Program-made: the position numbers and the translations under genes
The notes under the pieces: generated by a model
What the model saw: the letters and a program-made list of their open reading frames with translations, nothing else
Database searches by the model: none
Told to the model about the DNA's origin: nothing
In this document: positions 24,380-34,776 of the stretch, in pieces
Layout of the letters: each line of letters opens with the position of its first letter
Position numbering within the stretch: the stretch's first letter is position 1
Source: Sheuella sp.
Lineage (GTDB): Bacteria > Pseudomonadota > Gammaproteobacteria > Burkholderiales > Burkholderiaceae_B
Direction of reading: 5' to 3'
Assembly: GCA_030650995.1 (NCBI GenBank)
Contig: JAUSCY010000137.1
Coordinates: 1-39,574 of the forward strand
Length of the DNA stretch: 39,574 bases

Positions 24380-26686
24380 ATGCCCAGACTGGTCACGGAT
24401 TCTTTGAAATTATCATTATTTCGATCCACTTTTAACTTGTTAGCCATAGCAGTATTCCTACTTTCCATGGCCACAACTACCTCTCAAGCCAAGGAGCCAG
24501 AGCCCCTTCCTTTGGCTTTAACTAGCGCAGCTGTGACACCTCGAGCAGTCGTGTCAGGCCGAATATCAAAAATGACTCTTAAACAATTGGGAGCCGAATA
24601 CCCATTCAGTTTGCGGGGAAGTGACGGTCGGGATAGCGTCAATTTCAATGTGCGTGTCGACGAAATTGTGACGCAAGCCACGTTAAAAATGAACTATGCC
24701 TACTCTCCATCCATGATCCCTGAACTGTCGCATCTCAATGTTCTTGTGAACGATGAAATTGCCGCCAGTATTGCGTTACCAAAGGACACTGCCGGTACGG
24801 ATATGGAACGTACAGTAAATATTCCATCCCGACTGATTACGGAATTTAATAGCCTTTCCATCCAGTTGATTGGCCACTATACCAATCAGTGTGAAGACCC
24901 CCTGCATTCGAGTCTCTGGGCAAAAATCAGTAACAACAGTGTGCTCGAACTAACAACGACACCTATTGCACTGCTTAATGATCTTGGAATGTTACCCCTG
25001 CCTTTCATGGATCGCAGGGATCCACGGACGCTGAATTTACCGATTGTTTTTGCAACAAAACCGGATAACGCTGTCGTCGAAGTTGCCGGTACGATTGCTT
25101 CTTGGTTTGGTGCACTTGCCGCACACCGCGGCGCACACTTCACTGCCTTACAGGGAACGATCCCAGCGAAGGGTCACGCTGTCGTGTTGATAAACAGCAA
25201 GGCGCCGGGACTGAATTTAAACGTCCCACCCATCACAGGCCCGAGTATCGCACTCATCACCAATCCTGGTGACCCAAACGGTAAGTTATTGCTAGTCATG
25301 GGTCGCGATGCAAAGGAATTGAAAATCGCAGCCAATGCATTGACTCTTGGCAATCAGACGTTATCAGGCCCGACTGCCAACATAACAGGGGTGGTGGAAC
25401 TGATCCCACGCAAGCCTTACGATGCACCTAACTGGCTACCCAGTGATCGCGCGATCAGTTTTGGTGAACTTTCTTCGGCCAAAGCCATGAATGTTTCAGG
25501 TTATAACCCCGGTCCTATCCGCCTGAATATGCGCGTACCACCTGATTTATTTGGATGGCGTGAAAAAGGTGTTCCAGTGAACCTTAAATACCGGTATACG
25601 CCGCAACCAACACTTGCCAACTCCTCTTTAACGATCAACATCAATAGTTTATTTCTCAAGTCCTTCGTGCTGTTGCCAATAGAGCGTCTGGGTGGCGGGG
25701 ATACATTACTGGCCAAAGTCCAGGCCGATGACACCCTGCCTATGCAGGGAAAATTTCTGATCCCACTGGAGATGCTGCAACCTCAGTCGCAGATCCAATT
25801 GCGATACATGTATGACTATATTAAACAGGGCGAATGCCAGGACATCATCATCGATAACGTTCGGGGTTCAATCGATCCGGATTCGACGCTTGATATCTCT
25901 GGTTTTTCACATTACAAGGCCATGCCGGATTTGTCTGCATTTTCAGAAAGCGGCTTTCCTTTTACAAGACTTGCTGATTTATCAGAAACTGCCGTTGTAT
26001 TGCCTGATGCACCCACTTCGCAGGAATACTCTAGCTATCTGGACGTACTCGGGAAAATGGGCGCCTCAACGGGTTATCCGGCAGTAGCGGTATCCGTCAT
26101 CCAGGCCGTAAATCTTGCCACCGCCGCAGATAAAGACCTGATCATAATCGCTACGGGCAATGATCAACCGCTGCTTAAACAATGGTCAGACGTGATGCCT
26201 GCGACTCTGGATGGTATTCGTCGTTTTAGTATTTCGGACATTGTTTTCAAAGTCAGAGACCAAATTAGTCCTGATCCACAGGAAAGAATCCAGCGTGCGC
26301 GTATAGATTTGCTGTCCAGAAGTACAGCAGACGCTGGTCTATTTTCAGGCTTTGAGTCTCCCCTGAAAAGTTCTCGCAGTGTAGTGCTGATCTGGGGAGC
26401 CAACCCTGAGGCGCTCACAGACAATACCAATGCACTGATTGGTGGTGAGGATATTGAGCAGAAAATTTCAGGTAGTTTAGCCATCGTTCGTGGCAAGAAA
26501 GTGGATACGCTTGTTGCAGATCAAACCTATTTTGTTGGTCAGTTGAATCTGATTAAAAACATTCAATGGTCGATGTCCAGGCATCTTGGTTTATTTATCC
26601 TTTTTGTCGCTCTCAGCACAGTTTTACTTGCGCTGCTGATTTACATAGCGTTGCGTGCCCAGGCGCGTTATCGCTTAAGAGCGTAA
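24380..26686 (+). CDS. bcsB: Cellulose synthase regulatory subunit BcsB
   Basis: 768 residues. A signal peptide (FNLLAIAVFLLSMATTTSQA) leads to a periplasmic protein of repeated carbohydrate-binding and flavodoxin-like domains, with SGRISKMTLKQLGAEYPFSL near the start and QCEDPLHSSLWAKISNNS, both characteristic. The C-terminal helix LFILFVALSTVLLALLIYIA anchors it beside BcsA; this tail is needed for synthase activity in characterised enzymes. BcsB guides the polymer through the periplasm. Adjacent to bcsA and bcsZ at 2-5 base spacing. Confidence 0.96.
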   Translation: MPRLVTDSLKLSLFRSTFNLLAIAVFLLSMATTTSQAKEPEPLPLALTSAAVTPRAVVSGRISKMTLKQLGAEYPFSLRGSDGRDSVNFNVRVDEIVTQATLKMNYAYSPSMIPELSHLNVLVNDEIAASIALPKDTAGTDMERTVNIPSRLITEFNSLSIQLIGHYTNQCEDPLHSSLWAKISNNSVLELTTTPIALLNDLGMLPLPFMDRRDPRTLNLPIVFATKPDNAVVEVAGTIASWFGALAAHRGAHFTALQGTIPAKGHAVVLINSKAPGLNLNVPPITGPSIALITNPGDPNGKLLLVMGRDAKELKIAANALTLGNQTLSGPTANITGVVELIPRKPYDAPNWLPSDRAISFGELSSAKAMNVSGYNPGPIRLNMRVPPDLFGWREKGVPVNLKYRYTPQPTLANSSLTININSLFLKSFVLLPIERLGGGDTLLAKVQADDTLPMQGKFLIPLEMLQPQSQIQLRYMYDYIKQGECQDIIIDNVRGSIDPDSTLDISGFSHYKAMPDLSAFSESGFPFTRLADLSETAVVLPDAPTSQEYSSYLDVLGKMGASTGYPAVAVSVIQAVNLATAADKDLIIIATGNDQPLLKQWSDVMPATLDGIRRFSISDIVFKVRDQISPDPQERIQRARIDLLSRSTADAGLFSGFESPLKSSRSVVLIWGANPEALTDNTNALIGGEDIEQKISGSLAIVRGKKVDTLVADQTYFVGQLNLIKNIQWSMSRHLGLFILFVALSTVLLALLIYIALRAQARYRLRA

Positions 26687-26688
26687 AC

Positions 26689-27900
26689 ATGCTGCGCATT
26701 AAACGGCTACTGACTAACTTTATATGGATGTGTGCGGTACTTCTGAGCGGACAGCCGAGCAATGCACTGGCCGCAACGTCTGCATGCAATGCCTCATCGT
26801 GGCCGTTATGGGAAGGCTTCAAGGAACATTTTATTACCAGTGATGGTCGTGTTCTGGAGTCGATATCCAAGTATCAGAATACCTTTTCTGAAGGTCAGTC
26901 TTACGCAATGTTCTTTGCGCTGGTTGCAAATGATCCAGCGACATTTGAAAAGCTCTGGCGGTGGAGCCAGAACAACCTGTTTGGAGGCGATCCCTCGCAT
27001 CAGTTACCCGCCTGGTTATGGGGACGTGCTGAAGATGGTAGCTGGAAAGTTCTGGATACCAACTCTGCATCCGATGCTGATCTGTGGTTCACCTATGCAC
27101 TACTAGAAGCTGGACGCATATGGAAGCGCGAAGATTACTTGCGAGATGCTAGAAAATTACTTTCAGATATTGAAAAGCAGGAGACAGCCACGATTCCTGG
27201 TTTTGGAACAATACTGCTTCCGGGATTTTTTAGTTATGTTCAGCCAGATAACATCTGGAGGTTGAATCCTAGTTATCTGCCTATTCCGGTATTGAGACGT
27301 TTGGCGTCTGAATCACCGTCCGGTCCATGGTCTGCTATGCCGGCGCTCACCGCCAGGATGTTGAAAGAATCCAGCCCCAAAGGGTTTGCTGCAGACTGGG
27401 TCAGTATTCAAGCGAAACCCAATCGATCCCCATCATTTATCGAAGATAGCTTGAGTGGCCCTCGCGGAAGTTATGACGCAATACGTGTCTATCTCTGGGC
27501 GGGCATGATGCCCGAAGGCGATTCACTCACCAAGCCTGTCTTGCAATCAGTCAGCGGGATGCTCCATGCGATTAGCCCACAGGGCATCCCTCCAGAACAA
27601 GTCAATGTATTGACGGGAGACAAGAATGGTACAGCCCCGTTTGGTTTTTCTGCCGCCCTCCTTCCTTATCTGAAAGCACATGGCCAATACGATTTGATGA
27701 GGCAACAACTTGCTCGCGCGTACACAATGCAACAAGAAACGTTGACACCTGAATATTTAAAAAATCAACGTCCACCTTATTACGACTACCTGCTGACCCT
27801 CTTTGGTGTTGGATGGACTGAAGATCGTTACAAATTCCTGACTAACGGGAAAGTTCAACTTTTATGGGAAAAGTCATGTCGGCACGTAAACACGCGATAA
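26689..27900 (+). CDS. bcsZ: Periplasmic endo-beta-1,4-glucanase, GH8
   Basis: 403 residues from ATG 26689, two bases after bcsB; an open frame extends upstream within bcsB and is not used. Signal peptide LTNFIWMCAVLLSG. The GH8 signature FSEGQSYAMFFA holds the probable acid Glu 68, and NSASDADLW supplies the conserved Asp residues (129, 131). BcsZ trims glucan during export and tunes polymer amount and packing. The gene overlaps the start of bcsC. Confidence 0.95.
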   Translation: MLRIKRLLTNFIWMCAVLLSGQPSNALAATSACNASSWPLWEGFKEHFITSDGRVLESISKYQNTFSEGQSYAMFFALVANDPATFEKLWRWSQNNLFGGDPSHQLPAWLWGRAEDGSWKVLDTNSASDADLWFTYALLEAGRIWKREDYLRDARKLLSDIEKQETATIPGFGTILLPGFFSYVQPDNIWRLNPSYLPIPVLRRLASESPSGPWSAMPALTARMLKESSPKGFAADWVSIQAKPNRSPSFIEDSLSGPRGSYDAIRVYLWAGMMPEGDSLTKPVLQSVSGMLHAISPQGIPPEQVNVLTGDKNGTAPFGFSAALLPYLKAHGQYDLMRQQLARAYTMQQETLTPEYLKNQRPPYYDYLLTLFGVGWTEDRYKFLTNGKVQLLWEKSCRHVNTR

Positions 27901-30900
27901 CCGCGGGTGTACTACTCTCATTAGTCAGTCATATGAGTCTTGCGCAGACAGATGCTGGTAAAGCTTTACTCGAACAAGGTCTCTACTGGCAAGCTCAAGG
28001 AAATAAAGCGCGAGCAGCCGAAGTATGGAACAAGCTTTTAGTGATTGAACCAGGGCAGACACGTGCAATCTATGGTCTGGGCTTGATCGAGGTTGAAAAT
28101 ATGCGACTCGATCAAGCAACTGTGTATCTGGAGCAACTGAAAAAAATAGATCCGAATAGCCGCGAGGCTTTACTGCTGGCACAAGCGATCTCACTGAAGT
28201 CAGGCGACAGTCCTGCAGCGCTTAATGCAGCAAGGTTATTGCAGGAGTCAGGCGATTTTGATCAGGCGATTGAAAAATATAAAAAAATATTCAACGGTAA
28301 TGTGCCACAAGGCGATATCGCGCTTGAATACTATCGATTTCTAGGTTCCGCTAAAAATGGCTGGGAACCAGCTAGGCAAGGGCTTGAAAGACTTAATCGT
28401 GAGACACCGAATGACCCGATGATCATGCTTGCGCTCGCAACACTTTTAAGTCGCAATGAATCAACACGTGCAGACGGTATTAACCGATTGGCAAAACTCA
28501 CAAACGTGTCTAGTGTGCGTGGTTATGCCGAAGAAAACTGGCGTATGGCCCTGATCTGGTATGGTGCGTCGGCGCCAGATTCAGCCGTACTGTTTGAAAC
28601 TTTTCTGAAATCACATCCAGACGACACAGAAATTCGCGATATGCTCGCAGCAGGAAAAAAACAGCGTCTGGCTCAAGCTAAAGCAACCACAACACCAGTC
28701 CAGAGCCCCCTGGTAAGCGCCGGCCTGAAGGCATTAGGTTCTGGCGATCGCGCTCAAGCTGAGCGTGCATTTCTGTCTCGACTTGAATCACAACCAAATG
28801 ATCCAGATGCGCTAGGTGGCTTAGGCGTATTGCGGCTTGAACAAAACAATCTCGATCAGGCACATGCTTTGTTAGTACGTGCCACGCAACAAAAAGGCGG
28901 AAGTAGTTGGAACGTAGCACTCAACGATGTAAATCTGCTTATTCTGGTGGATCAAGCCAATAGCACTGCGCGCGGAGGCGATCTGGTAAGCGCACGAAAA
29001 ATGCTCGAACGTGCGATCAAGATGAACCCCAAACAAACAGCAGCAGAGAATGCACTGGCAAACCTTCTTGCTGAAAGTGGAGATCTCAACGCTGCCGAAC
29101 AAGCCTATCGCCGGGTTCTGGCCCGTAATAAGAATGATGCGCAAGCATTAAGTGGACTAGTCGCTGTTCTAGCTGCCAATGACAAACTTACTCAATCACG
29201 CCAACTGCTTGACAGACTGACGCCCGAGCAGGTGGGTGGAACTGATGCAATGAATAAATTGCGTGCGGCCTATGCAAATGGTGTTGCCAAAGCCGCTTTG
29301 CGACGAGGCGATGAAGCAGGTGCTCGAGAGGCCTTCGAAGAGGCGATGCGTGGTGATCGGGAAAATCCATGGATCAGGCTTGAACTAGCCGAGCTTTACC
29401 TCAGGAACGGCCGTAGCAAAGAGGCCAGTGGCCTGGTCGACGGATTACTCATTACACAGCCCACTAATCCTGCCGCGCTTTATGCCAGTGCATCGATTGC
29501 TGCCGCGCGTGGGGAGTATGCGGTTTCACTCGCGACGCTTGATCGTGTTTTACCTGCGGATCGAAGCGATAATATTGCCGCGCTTCAAAAGCGCGTGTGG
29601 ATTCAAAATCAAGCGGCTCGGGCTTCGAGCCTGGCACGCCAAGGAAACAAATCTCAAGCATTAGCCGTACTGGCACAAATCGAACGCCAGGGTGGCGACA
29701 GTCCGGCATTTATTGGTATCGTTGCTGGTGCCTATGCCGATGCAGGCGAATCATCCAAAGCCTTAAGCATGTTACGCAAGATGATGGCGCGTCAGCCAAA
29801 TCCGGAAGCCTCAACGCTCTTGCAATATGCAAGTGTTTTGCTCAAAACAAATCAGGATGTTGAATGCGCCGGTATCCTGACCGATTTACAAAAAAAGGTC
29901 CTGAGTGCAACCGACCGAAAATCTTATGATGACATGCTGTACCTTTACTCGGTCAGACAAGCACAGATACTCCAGGATCGCTCAGATCTGGCCGCTGCAT
30001 ATGATCGGTTGACACCCTTGCTTGCGCAGCGTCCTGACGACGTGCAGGCTAATCTGCTGCTGGCAAGAATGTACGCATCGATTGGCGAAAAAGCAAAGGC
30101 GCTTGAGGTAATTAAACCTTTAGTTCAAAAAAATCCTGACAATCAGGAAGCTCAGCTCGGCGCAGCACAAGTTGCAATCCAGATCAAAGAAAATAATTTC
30201 GCCGATACCGCACTTGAGCGTGTTCTGGTTCTTGCGTCAGAGGATCCACAAGCGATTGCAGCCGTTGCGCGCATCTATCGATCGCAAGGAAAAACAGGCA
30301 AGGCTGCTGATTTATTTGAGCGTGCTGTTGCTCTTGAAAAAACAGCCGGCGTTGCACCTGTACTCATCGCATCCCAAGGTACGCAAGTCACTCCGTCTAA
30401 TTCCAGCAATCCGTTTACCAACAAATCTCAGAATAATAGTGGAGACAATCTCGCTCCTGTGGGTCCGCAGATTGGTGCTCAGCCTCAGGGGACAGTCCCT
30501 CAGACCGTCACAGTTGCTATGGGAGACTCCACACCGAGTCAATATCGTCAGACAACACAGCAATCAGGCAGCATGACAGCTGTGCAGCCGCAAGTCAGTC
30601 AAGTTGCCATGATCCCCTCACCTGCATCAGCCACAGCACCTATTTCATCGGGCAGTGCCAGTCAGACATTGCCTGCGAATAACCGTGTACCGACTACGCA
30701 ATTAACTCCAGCCATCAGTCAGCCAGACATTCGCTCCGGTTCAAACCCCTTTGGTTCGACAACTGGTGCCGTCGCTTCGACTTACACACCGATCAGTACA
30801 GAACTCGATCAGATTCGTCAGGTACGCAGCCCTGAAATTCTCGCAGGCGTTCAAGTCCGTAATCGTAATGGTAGTCCTGGCACCAGTCAGCTTACCGATA

Positions 30901-32003
30901 CTGAAGCGCCAGTTGAAATTCGGATCCCAGCAGGTGATGGTAAAGCCAGCCTGCAGATCACCCCTGTTTCTCTGAACGCAGGAACGATTGGATCAGATTA
31001 TTACTCCCGCAGTATTTATGGTGCTGGCCCACAATCCGCTCTGAACCAGCTTGATGGACTCACGGGTTCGCCAGATGCGCAAAAGGCAAGTGGCCTGGGT
31101 CTGGCGGTCGGCTACAAGTCGAAGGGAGTTGCCATTGATGGCGGGGTCACACCGGTTGGCTTTACCTATAGCAATTTTACAGGCGGACTGAAATTAGACG
31201 GCACTCTCGACGATGCGAACACCGTCTCGTATCTGCTGAATGTATCGAGTCGTCCCGTGACCGACAGCATGCTGTCCTTTGCAGGCACCAAAGACAATGT
31301 AACGGGTCAGAGCTGGGGTGGCGTGATGGCCAGTGGCGCACGCATCCAACTCACCAAAGATCTGGGGGGATTTGGTTTAACGGGTGCAGGTTCCTGGTAC
31401 AGCCTGGATGGGCACAATGTCGCATCGAACTCCAGGACCGAAGCCTCTGGAGGAATGTATTTAAGTCTGCTTAAAACCCCCGACTCTTCGCTCAGTACGG
31501 GTTTCAACATTAACGGCGTCTTTTACGATAAAAACCTGAGCAATTTCACGTATGGACAGGGTGGCTATTTCAGCCCGCAAACATACTATGCATTTACCGT
31601 TCCTTTGACCTGGTCTGCACGTCAGGATAAGTTTTCATATTTATTGCGCGCAGCGCTCGGTGTTCAACACTACACACAAGATGCCTCGGATTACTTTCCG
31701 ACCAACAGCGCGATGCAAGGCCTCGCAACAATTGCGAGCGCCGAGGCTTATACACGCGGACTGACGGGCAGCACTCTTGCATCATATCCCAGTCAGTCAC
31801 AGACAGGTGTTGCCTACAACCTTTCTGCTGCGGGCGAGTATCAGCTGGTTCCACAATTATTTATCGGCGGGACACTAGAACTAAACAATGCAAGCAACTA
31901 CCGTCAATGGGGGGCAGGTGCATATCTGCGTTACAGCTTCTACTCCATCACGCAACAGATGGCTTTACCCGTGAGTCCGTATATCTCTCCATACGGTCAA
32001 TAA
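27876..32003 (+). CDS. bcsC: Cellulose export protein BcsC (TPR scaffold and outer-membrane barrel)
   Basis: About 1375 residues. Signal peptide ITAGVLLSLVSHMSLAQ, then some 800 residues of TPR repeats (for example ALYASASIAAARGEYAVSLA), an unstructured Ser/Thr/Gln/Pro-rich linker of about 170 residues with two copies of SNPF, and a C-terminal BCSC_C barrel of about 340 residues ending YSITQQMALPVSPYISPYGQ. It carries cellulose through the outer membrane. Start is ambiguous between ATG 27864 and 27876; both overlap the bcsZ end, and GGGAAAAGTC precedes the latter. The linker is longer than I would expect and may span the peptidoglycan. No frame damage over 4.1 kb. Confidence 0.95.
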   Translation: MSARKHAITAGVLLSLVSHMSLAQTDAGKALLEQGLYWQAQGNKARAAEVWNKLLVIEPGQTRAIYGLGLIEVENMRLDQATVYLEQLKKIDPNSREALLLAQAISLKSGDSPAALNAARLLQESGDFDQAIEKYKKIFNGNVPQGDIALEYYRFLGSAKNGWEPARQGLERLNRETPNDPMIMLALATLLSRNESTRADGINRLAKLTNVSSVRGYAEENWRMALIWYGASAPDSAVLFETFLKSHPDDTEIRDMLAAGKKQRLAQAKATTTPVQSPLVSAGLKALGSGDRAQAERAFLSRLESQPNDPDALGGLGVLRLEQNNLDQAHALLVRATQQKGGSSWNVALNDVNLLILVDQANSTARGGDLVSARKMLERAIKMNPKQTAAENALANLLAESGDLNAAEQAYRRVLARNKNDAQALSGLVAVLAANDKLTQSRQLLDRLTPEQVGGTDAMNKLRAAYANGVAKAALRRGDEAGAREAFEEAMRGDRENPWIRLELAELYLRNGRSKEASGLVDGLLITQPTNPAALYASASIAAARGEYAVSLATLDRVLPADRSDNIAALQKRVWIQNQAARASSLARQGNKSQALAVLAQIERQGGDSPAFIGIVAGAYADAGESSKALSMLRKMMARQPNPEASTLLQYASVLLKTNQDVECAGILTDLQKKVLSATDRKSYDDMLYLYSVRQAQILQDRSDLAAAYDRLTPLLAQRPDDVQANLLLARMYASIGEKAKALEVIKPLVQKNPDNQEAQLGAAQVAIQIKENNFADTALERVLVLASEDPQAIAAVARIYRSQGKTGKAADLFERAVALEKTAGVAPVLIASQGTQVTPSNSSNPFTNKSQNNSGDNLAPVGPQIGAQPQGTVPQTVTVAMGDSTPSQYRQTTQQSGSMTAVQPQVSQVAMIPSPASATAPISSGSASQTLPANNRVPTTQLTPAISQPDIRSGSNPFGSTTGAVASTYTPISTELDQIRQVRSPEILAGVQVRNRNGSPGTSQLTDTEAPVEIRIPAGDGKASLQITPVSLNAGTIGSDYYSRSIYGAGPQSALNQLDGLTGSPDAQKASGLGLAVGYKSKGVAIDGGVTPVGFTYSNFTGGLKLDGTLDDANTVSYLLNVSSRPVTDSMLSFAGTKDNVTGQSWGGVMASGARIQLTKDLGGFGLTGAGSWYSLDGHNVASNSRTEASGGMYLSLLKTPDSSLSTGFNINGVFYDKNLSNFTYGQGGYFSPQTYYAFTVPLTWSARQDKFSYLLRAALGVQHYTQDASDYFPTNSAMQGLATIASAEAYTRGLTGSTLASYPSQSQTGVAYNLSAAGEYQLVPQLFIGGTLELNNASNYRQWGAGAYLRYSFYSITQQMALPVSPYISPYGQ

Positions 32004-32027
32004 TTTTCAAATCAAAGGAACATAATC

Positions 32028-32687
32028 ATGGCGGCATCAACCCTTGCTGGTCTCGCAATACTGATCATCGGTGAAAGTCATATGTCTTTCCCCAACTACC
32101 TGATCAATCCACTCTACGATGATCTGACTAGCAAAGGTGCCGTAGTTCATGCCGTTGGAGCTTGCGGAGCCAGCGCAGGCGACTGGCTCAAAACCGTTAA
32201 CGTACCTTGCGGTGCAGATCGGCGCGCAAAGACTGAAGCGAGTTTTAAAGGACGTGATGCGACGACGACACCGGTTCGTCAGCTGATCCAGGAGGACAAA
32301 CCCGATCTGTTGGTCGTGATCATCGGAGACACCATGGCCTCCTATGACAAAGAGGTCTTTCCGCGCGCCTGGGCCTGGCAAAGTACGACCAGCCTGACTA
32401 AGGAGATAGCCTCCACTAAAACACCGTGTGTCTGGATCGGACCGCCACGTGGTACGGAAGGTGGAAAATATTTTAAAAATGATAAACGGGTTGAACTGAT
32501 TTCACAGTTTTTCACAGCTAACGTCGCACCCTGCGTGTATGTCGATTCGCTTAAGTTCTCCAATCCAGGCCAGTGGGCTACGCTCGACGGGCAGCACTTC
32601 AATATGGCTGGCTATAAATCCTGGAGCACCGCGATCACGAACACTTTAGCCGAGTTACCGATTACGAAAGGTTTGAAAAAACCATGA
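32028..32687 (+). CDS. wssF: SGNH-hydrolase-like protein of the cellulose acetylation set (WssF-like)
   Basis: 219 residues with AAGGA before the ATG. SGNH features: block I IIGESH (Ser 17, a GESH variant of GDSL), a Gly-rich turn GACGASAGDW, IGDT in place of the usual GxND, and the catalytic pair DGQH (D187, H190). No clear signal peptide, only a mildly hydrophobic start. Its place directly after bcsC and before an AlgF/AlgI/AlgJ-like trio matches wssF of the Pseudomonas fluorescens wss operon, where the products acetylate cellulose. It may transfer or remove acetyl groups; which is not settled by sequence. Confidence 0.8.
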   Translation: MAASTLAGLAILIIGESHMSFPNYLINPLYDDLTSKGAVVHAVGACGASAGDWLKTVNVPCGADRRAKTEASFKGRDATTTPVRQLIQEDKPDLLVVIIGDTMASYDKEVFPRAWAWQSTTSLTKEIASTKTPCVWIGPPRGTEGGKYFKNDKRVELISQFFTANVAPCVYVDSLKFSNPGQWATLDGQHFNMAGYKSWSTAITNTLAELPITKGLKKP

Positions 32688-33364
32688 GCGTCCACAACAT
32701 ATGCGCAAGAGTTTTAGCCATGTCGTGGCTCTGCATGGTCGTCACGCAAAATCTGGCTGCTGAAATTCCACTGTATCCAACAGGACCAAGCGAAGACGCA
32801 GCATTTGTGAGGTTTGCCAATGCAGAAGAACAGAGCGTTGATATGCTTGCCACCACAGCTAAAACCGCCATCAAACTTGATCAGTCACTGTCAGCTACTG
32901 CGTTTTATCCGGTCCGAGCAAATTTAGATATCGTGGGCGAATTTCATCTGAATCGTGAAAAAACCAAGTTTACTGTCAATATAAAGCCAGGTGAATTTGT
33001 CACTGTTGTGGCCCGTTCCACTGATAACAAACTATCCCAGATCACCTTCAGAGAATCGCCTGAGGATTTCAATGCATTGAAATCCTCAATCGCACTTTAC
33101 AACGCCGACCCAACTTGTCTGCATGCAGATTTGCGTGTCGCAGGACGTTCACTTTTATTGTTCGAAGCTCTCGCTGTCGATGCATTACGACGCCGCTCAA
33201 TTAATCCAGTCAAACTGTCGGTTGAATTATTCTGCGACGGAAAAGCGCAAGGCATGGCACTGAATCTGGGGCAATTAGAAGCCGGTGGCCGATACACAAT
33301 ATTGATTGGTCATTCACGCACGGGATCACGAATGCATTACTTTTCCGATGACACAGCAAAATAA
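32684..33364 (+). CDS. wssG: AlgF-like periplasmic O-acetylation protein (WssG-like)
   Basis: 226 residues with a signal peptide, RVLAMSWLCMVVTQNLAA. FVRFANAEEQSV, the central ANLDIVGEF and the late GGRYTILIG resemble AlgF, the periplasmic alginate O-acetylation factor. It would hand acetyl groups or stabilise the complex between the membrane acyltransferase and the periplasmic transferase. The ATG overlaps the wssF-like stop by 4 bases and the MBOAT gene follows after 5 bases. Confidence 0.8.
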   Translation: MSVHNICARVLAMSWLCMVVTQNLAAEIPLYPTGPSEDAAFVRFANAEEQSVDMLATTAKTAIKLDQSLSATAFYPVRANLDIVGEFHLNREKTKFTVNIKPGEFVTVVARSTDNKLSQITFRESPEDFNALKSSIALYNADPTCLHADLRVAGRSLLLFEALAVDALRRRSINPVKLSVELFCDGKAQGMALNLGQLEAGGRYTILIGHSRTGSRMHYFSDDTAK

Positions 33365-33369
33365 TAACT

Positions 33370-34776
33370 ATGGTTTTTGCATCCCTTGAGTTTTTAACTT
33401 TATTTTTACCGCTTTTTTTAATTGGCTACGCACTGGCGCGTCCCACTTATAGAAATGGCGTTTTGTTATTTTCAAGCTGGATATTTTATGGGTGGTGGAG
33501 CCCTGCCTTTTTGCTTCTTTTTATAGGACTGACTCTGGTTGGGTGGGTTGGCGGGCTAGCGATTGCAGCATACGATAAGACCTCATTGCGAGGATGGATG
33601 TTGAGCCTGTTTATATGCATCAATCTACTGCTGTTGTGCTGGTACAAATATGTAAACATTCTGGTCGAGAGCTTCGGCAATAGCTGGTTAGTATCTGGGA
33701 CACCTTCAAGTGAATGGCAACGTGTGGTGCTTCCAATCGGACTGTCATTCATTGTGCTTCAGTCCGTTTCGTATCTGATCGACGTCTATCGACGCACCGT
33801 CACAGCAGATCGCAATCTGATTAGTTTTGGTGCCTACCAGTCGATGTTTGTCCATCTGATTGCAGGGCCTATCATTCGCTATGACTGGGTCAAAAGAGAA
33901 TTACATCACCGTCCATTTGACTGGGTGAATTTTTCACTTGGCGCCCGAAGATTTATGGTTGGTATGTGTATGAAGGTCTTAATTGCGGATACGCTAGCGC
34001 CAGTTGCCGATGCTGTTTTTTTACTGGAGCATCCATCATTTGCAGATGCGTGGGCAGGATGTATTGCATATGGTTTTCAATTGTTTTTTGATTTCGCTGG
34101 ATATAGCGCGATGGCAATCGGTCTGGGAATGATGCTCGGATTCAGATTTCCAGAAAACTTTAATAATCCATACATCGCAACCAGTATCCAGGATTTCTGG
34201 CGACGCTGGCACCTCTCCCTGTCAAGCTGGTTACGTGATTATCTTTATATCCCGCTTGGAGGTAACAGGAGGGGAAATGTCCGCACGTACATCAATCTTT
34301 TATTAACAATGTCCATCGCAGGTTTGTGGCATGGTGGCGATAGCTGGAATTTTTTGCTCTGGGGCATCGCTCACGGTATCGCCTTATGTGTAGACCGGGT
34401 CTGGTCGCGTTTCGGCATGCCTGACTTACCCGTGCTATTGACGCGTACGGCAACCTTAATATTTGTATTCCTCGCCTGGACCGTTTTCCGTGCCCACACA
34501 TTTGACGCAGCATTAAACATGTACAGCGGTCAGTTTGGTCTTCAAGGATATTTGCCAAGTGAAACCCTCGCTGTGTTGTTGCGCCCTGCGCATTGGCTTG
34601 CGCTGACACTGGGGGTTGTCAGCATCCTCGCACCCTGGATTTACGCCAAGATCCAATATCGGTTGCCTGAGCGTGTGCTCATGACTGCAGGACTTTGGCC
34701 TGTATTCGGATTTTTGCTGGCTTACTCCCTGATAGCAAGTCGGGGAGCCGTGCCATTTTTATATTTTCAATTCTGA
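33370..34776 (+). CDS. wssH: MBOAT-family O-acyltransferase (AlgI/WssH-like)
   Basis: 468 residues with about eleven membrane helices. The family core SIQDFWRRWHLSLSSWLRDY and YIPLGGNRRG is intact, and the presumed catalytic His 321 lies in AGLWHGGDSWNF; His 281 in the WHLS motif is also kept. It moves acetyl groups from the cytoplasm across the inner membrane for polymer acetylation. Following a cellulose synthase operon rather than alginate genes, it is the WssH equivalent. Its stop overlaps the ATG of the next gene (TGATG). Confidence 0.93.
   Translation: MVFASLEFLTLFLPLFLIGYALARPTYRNGVLLFSSWIFYGWWSPAFLLLFIGLTLVGWVGGLAIAAYDKTSLRGWMLSLFICINLLLLCWYKYVNILVESFGNSWLVSGTPSSEWQRVVLPIGLSFIVLQSVSYLIDVYRRTVTADRNLISFGAYQSMFVHLIAGPIIRYDWVKRELHHRPFDWVNFSLGARRFMVGMCMKVLIADTLAPVADAVFLLEHPSFADAWAGCIAYGFQLFFDFAGYSAMAIGLGMMLGFRFPENFNNPYIATSIQDFWRRWHLSLSSWLRDYLYIPLGGNRRGNVRTYINLLLTMSIAGLWHGGDSWNFLLWGIAHGIALCVDRVWSRFGMPDLPVLLTRTATLIFVFLAWTVFRAHTFDAALNMYSGQFGLQGYLPSETLAVLLRPAHWLALTLGVVSILAPWIYAKIQYRLPERVLMTAGLWPVFGFLLAYSLIASRGAVPFLYFQF

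Noticed and set aside
34695-34775. Upstream extension of the WssI-like protein inside the MBOAT gene
   Set aside because: ATG 34776 gives the standard TGATG overlap and a normal membrane anchor; the extension is out of frame within a conserved gene.
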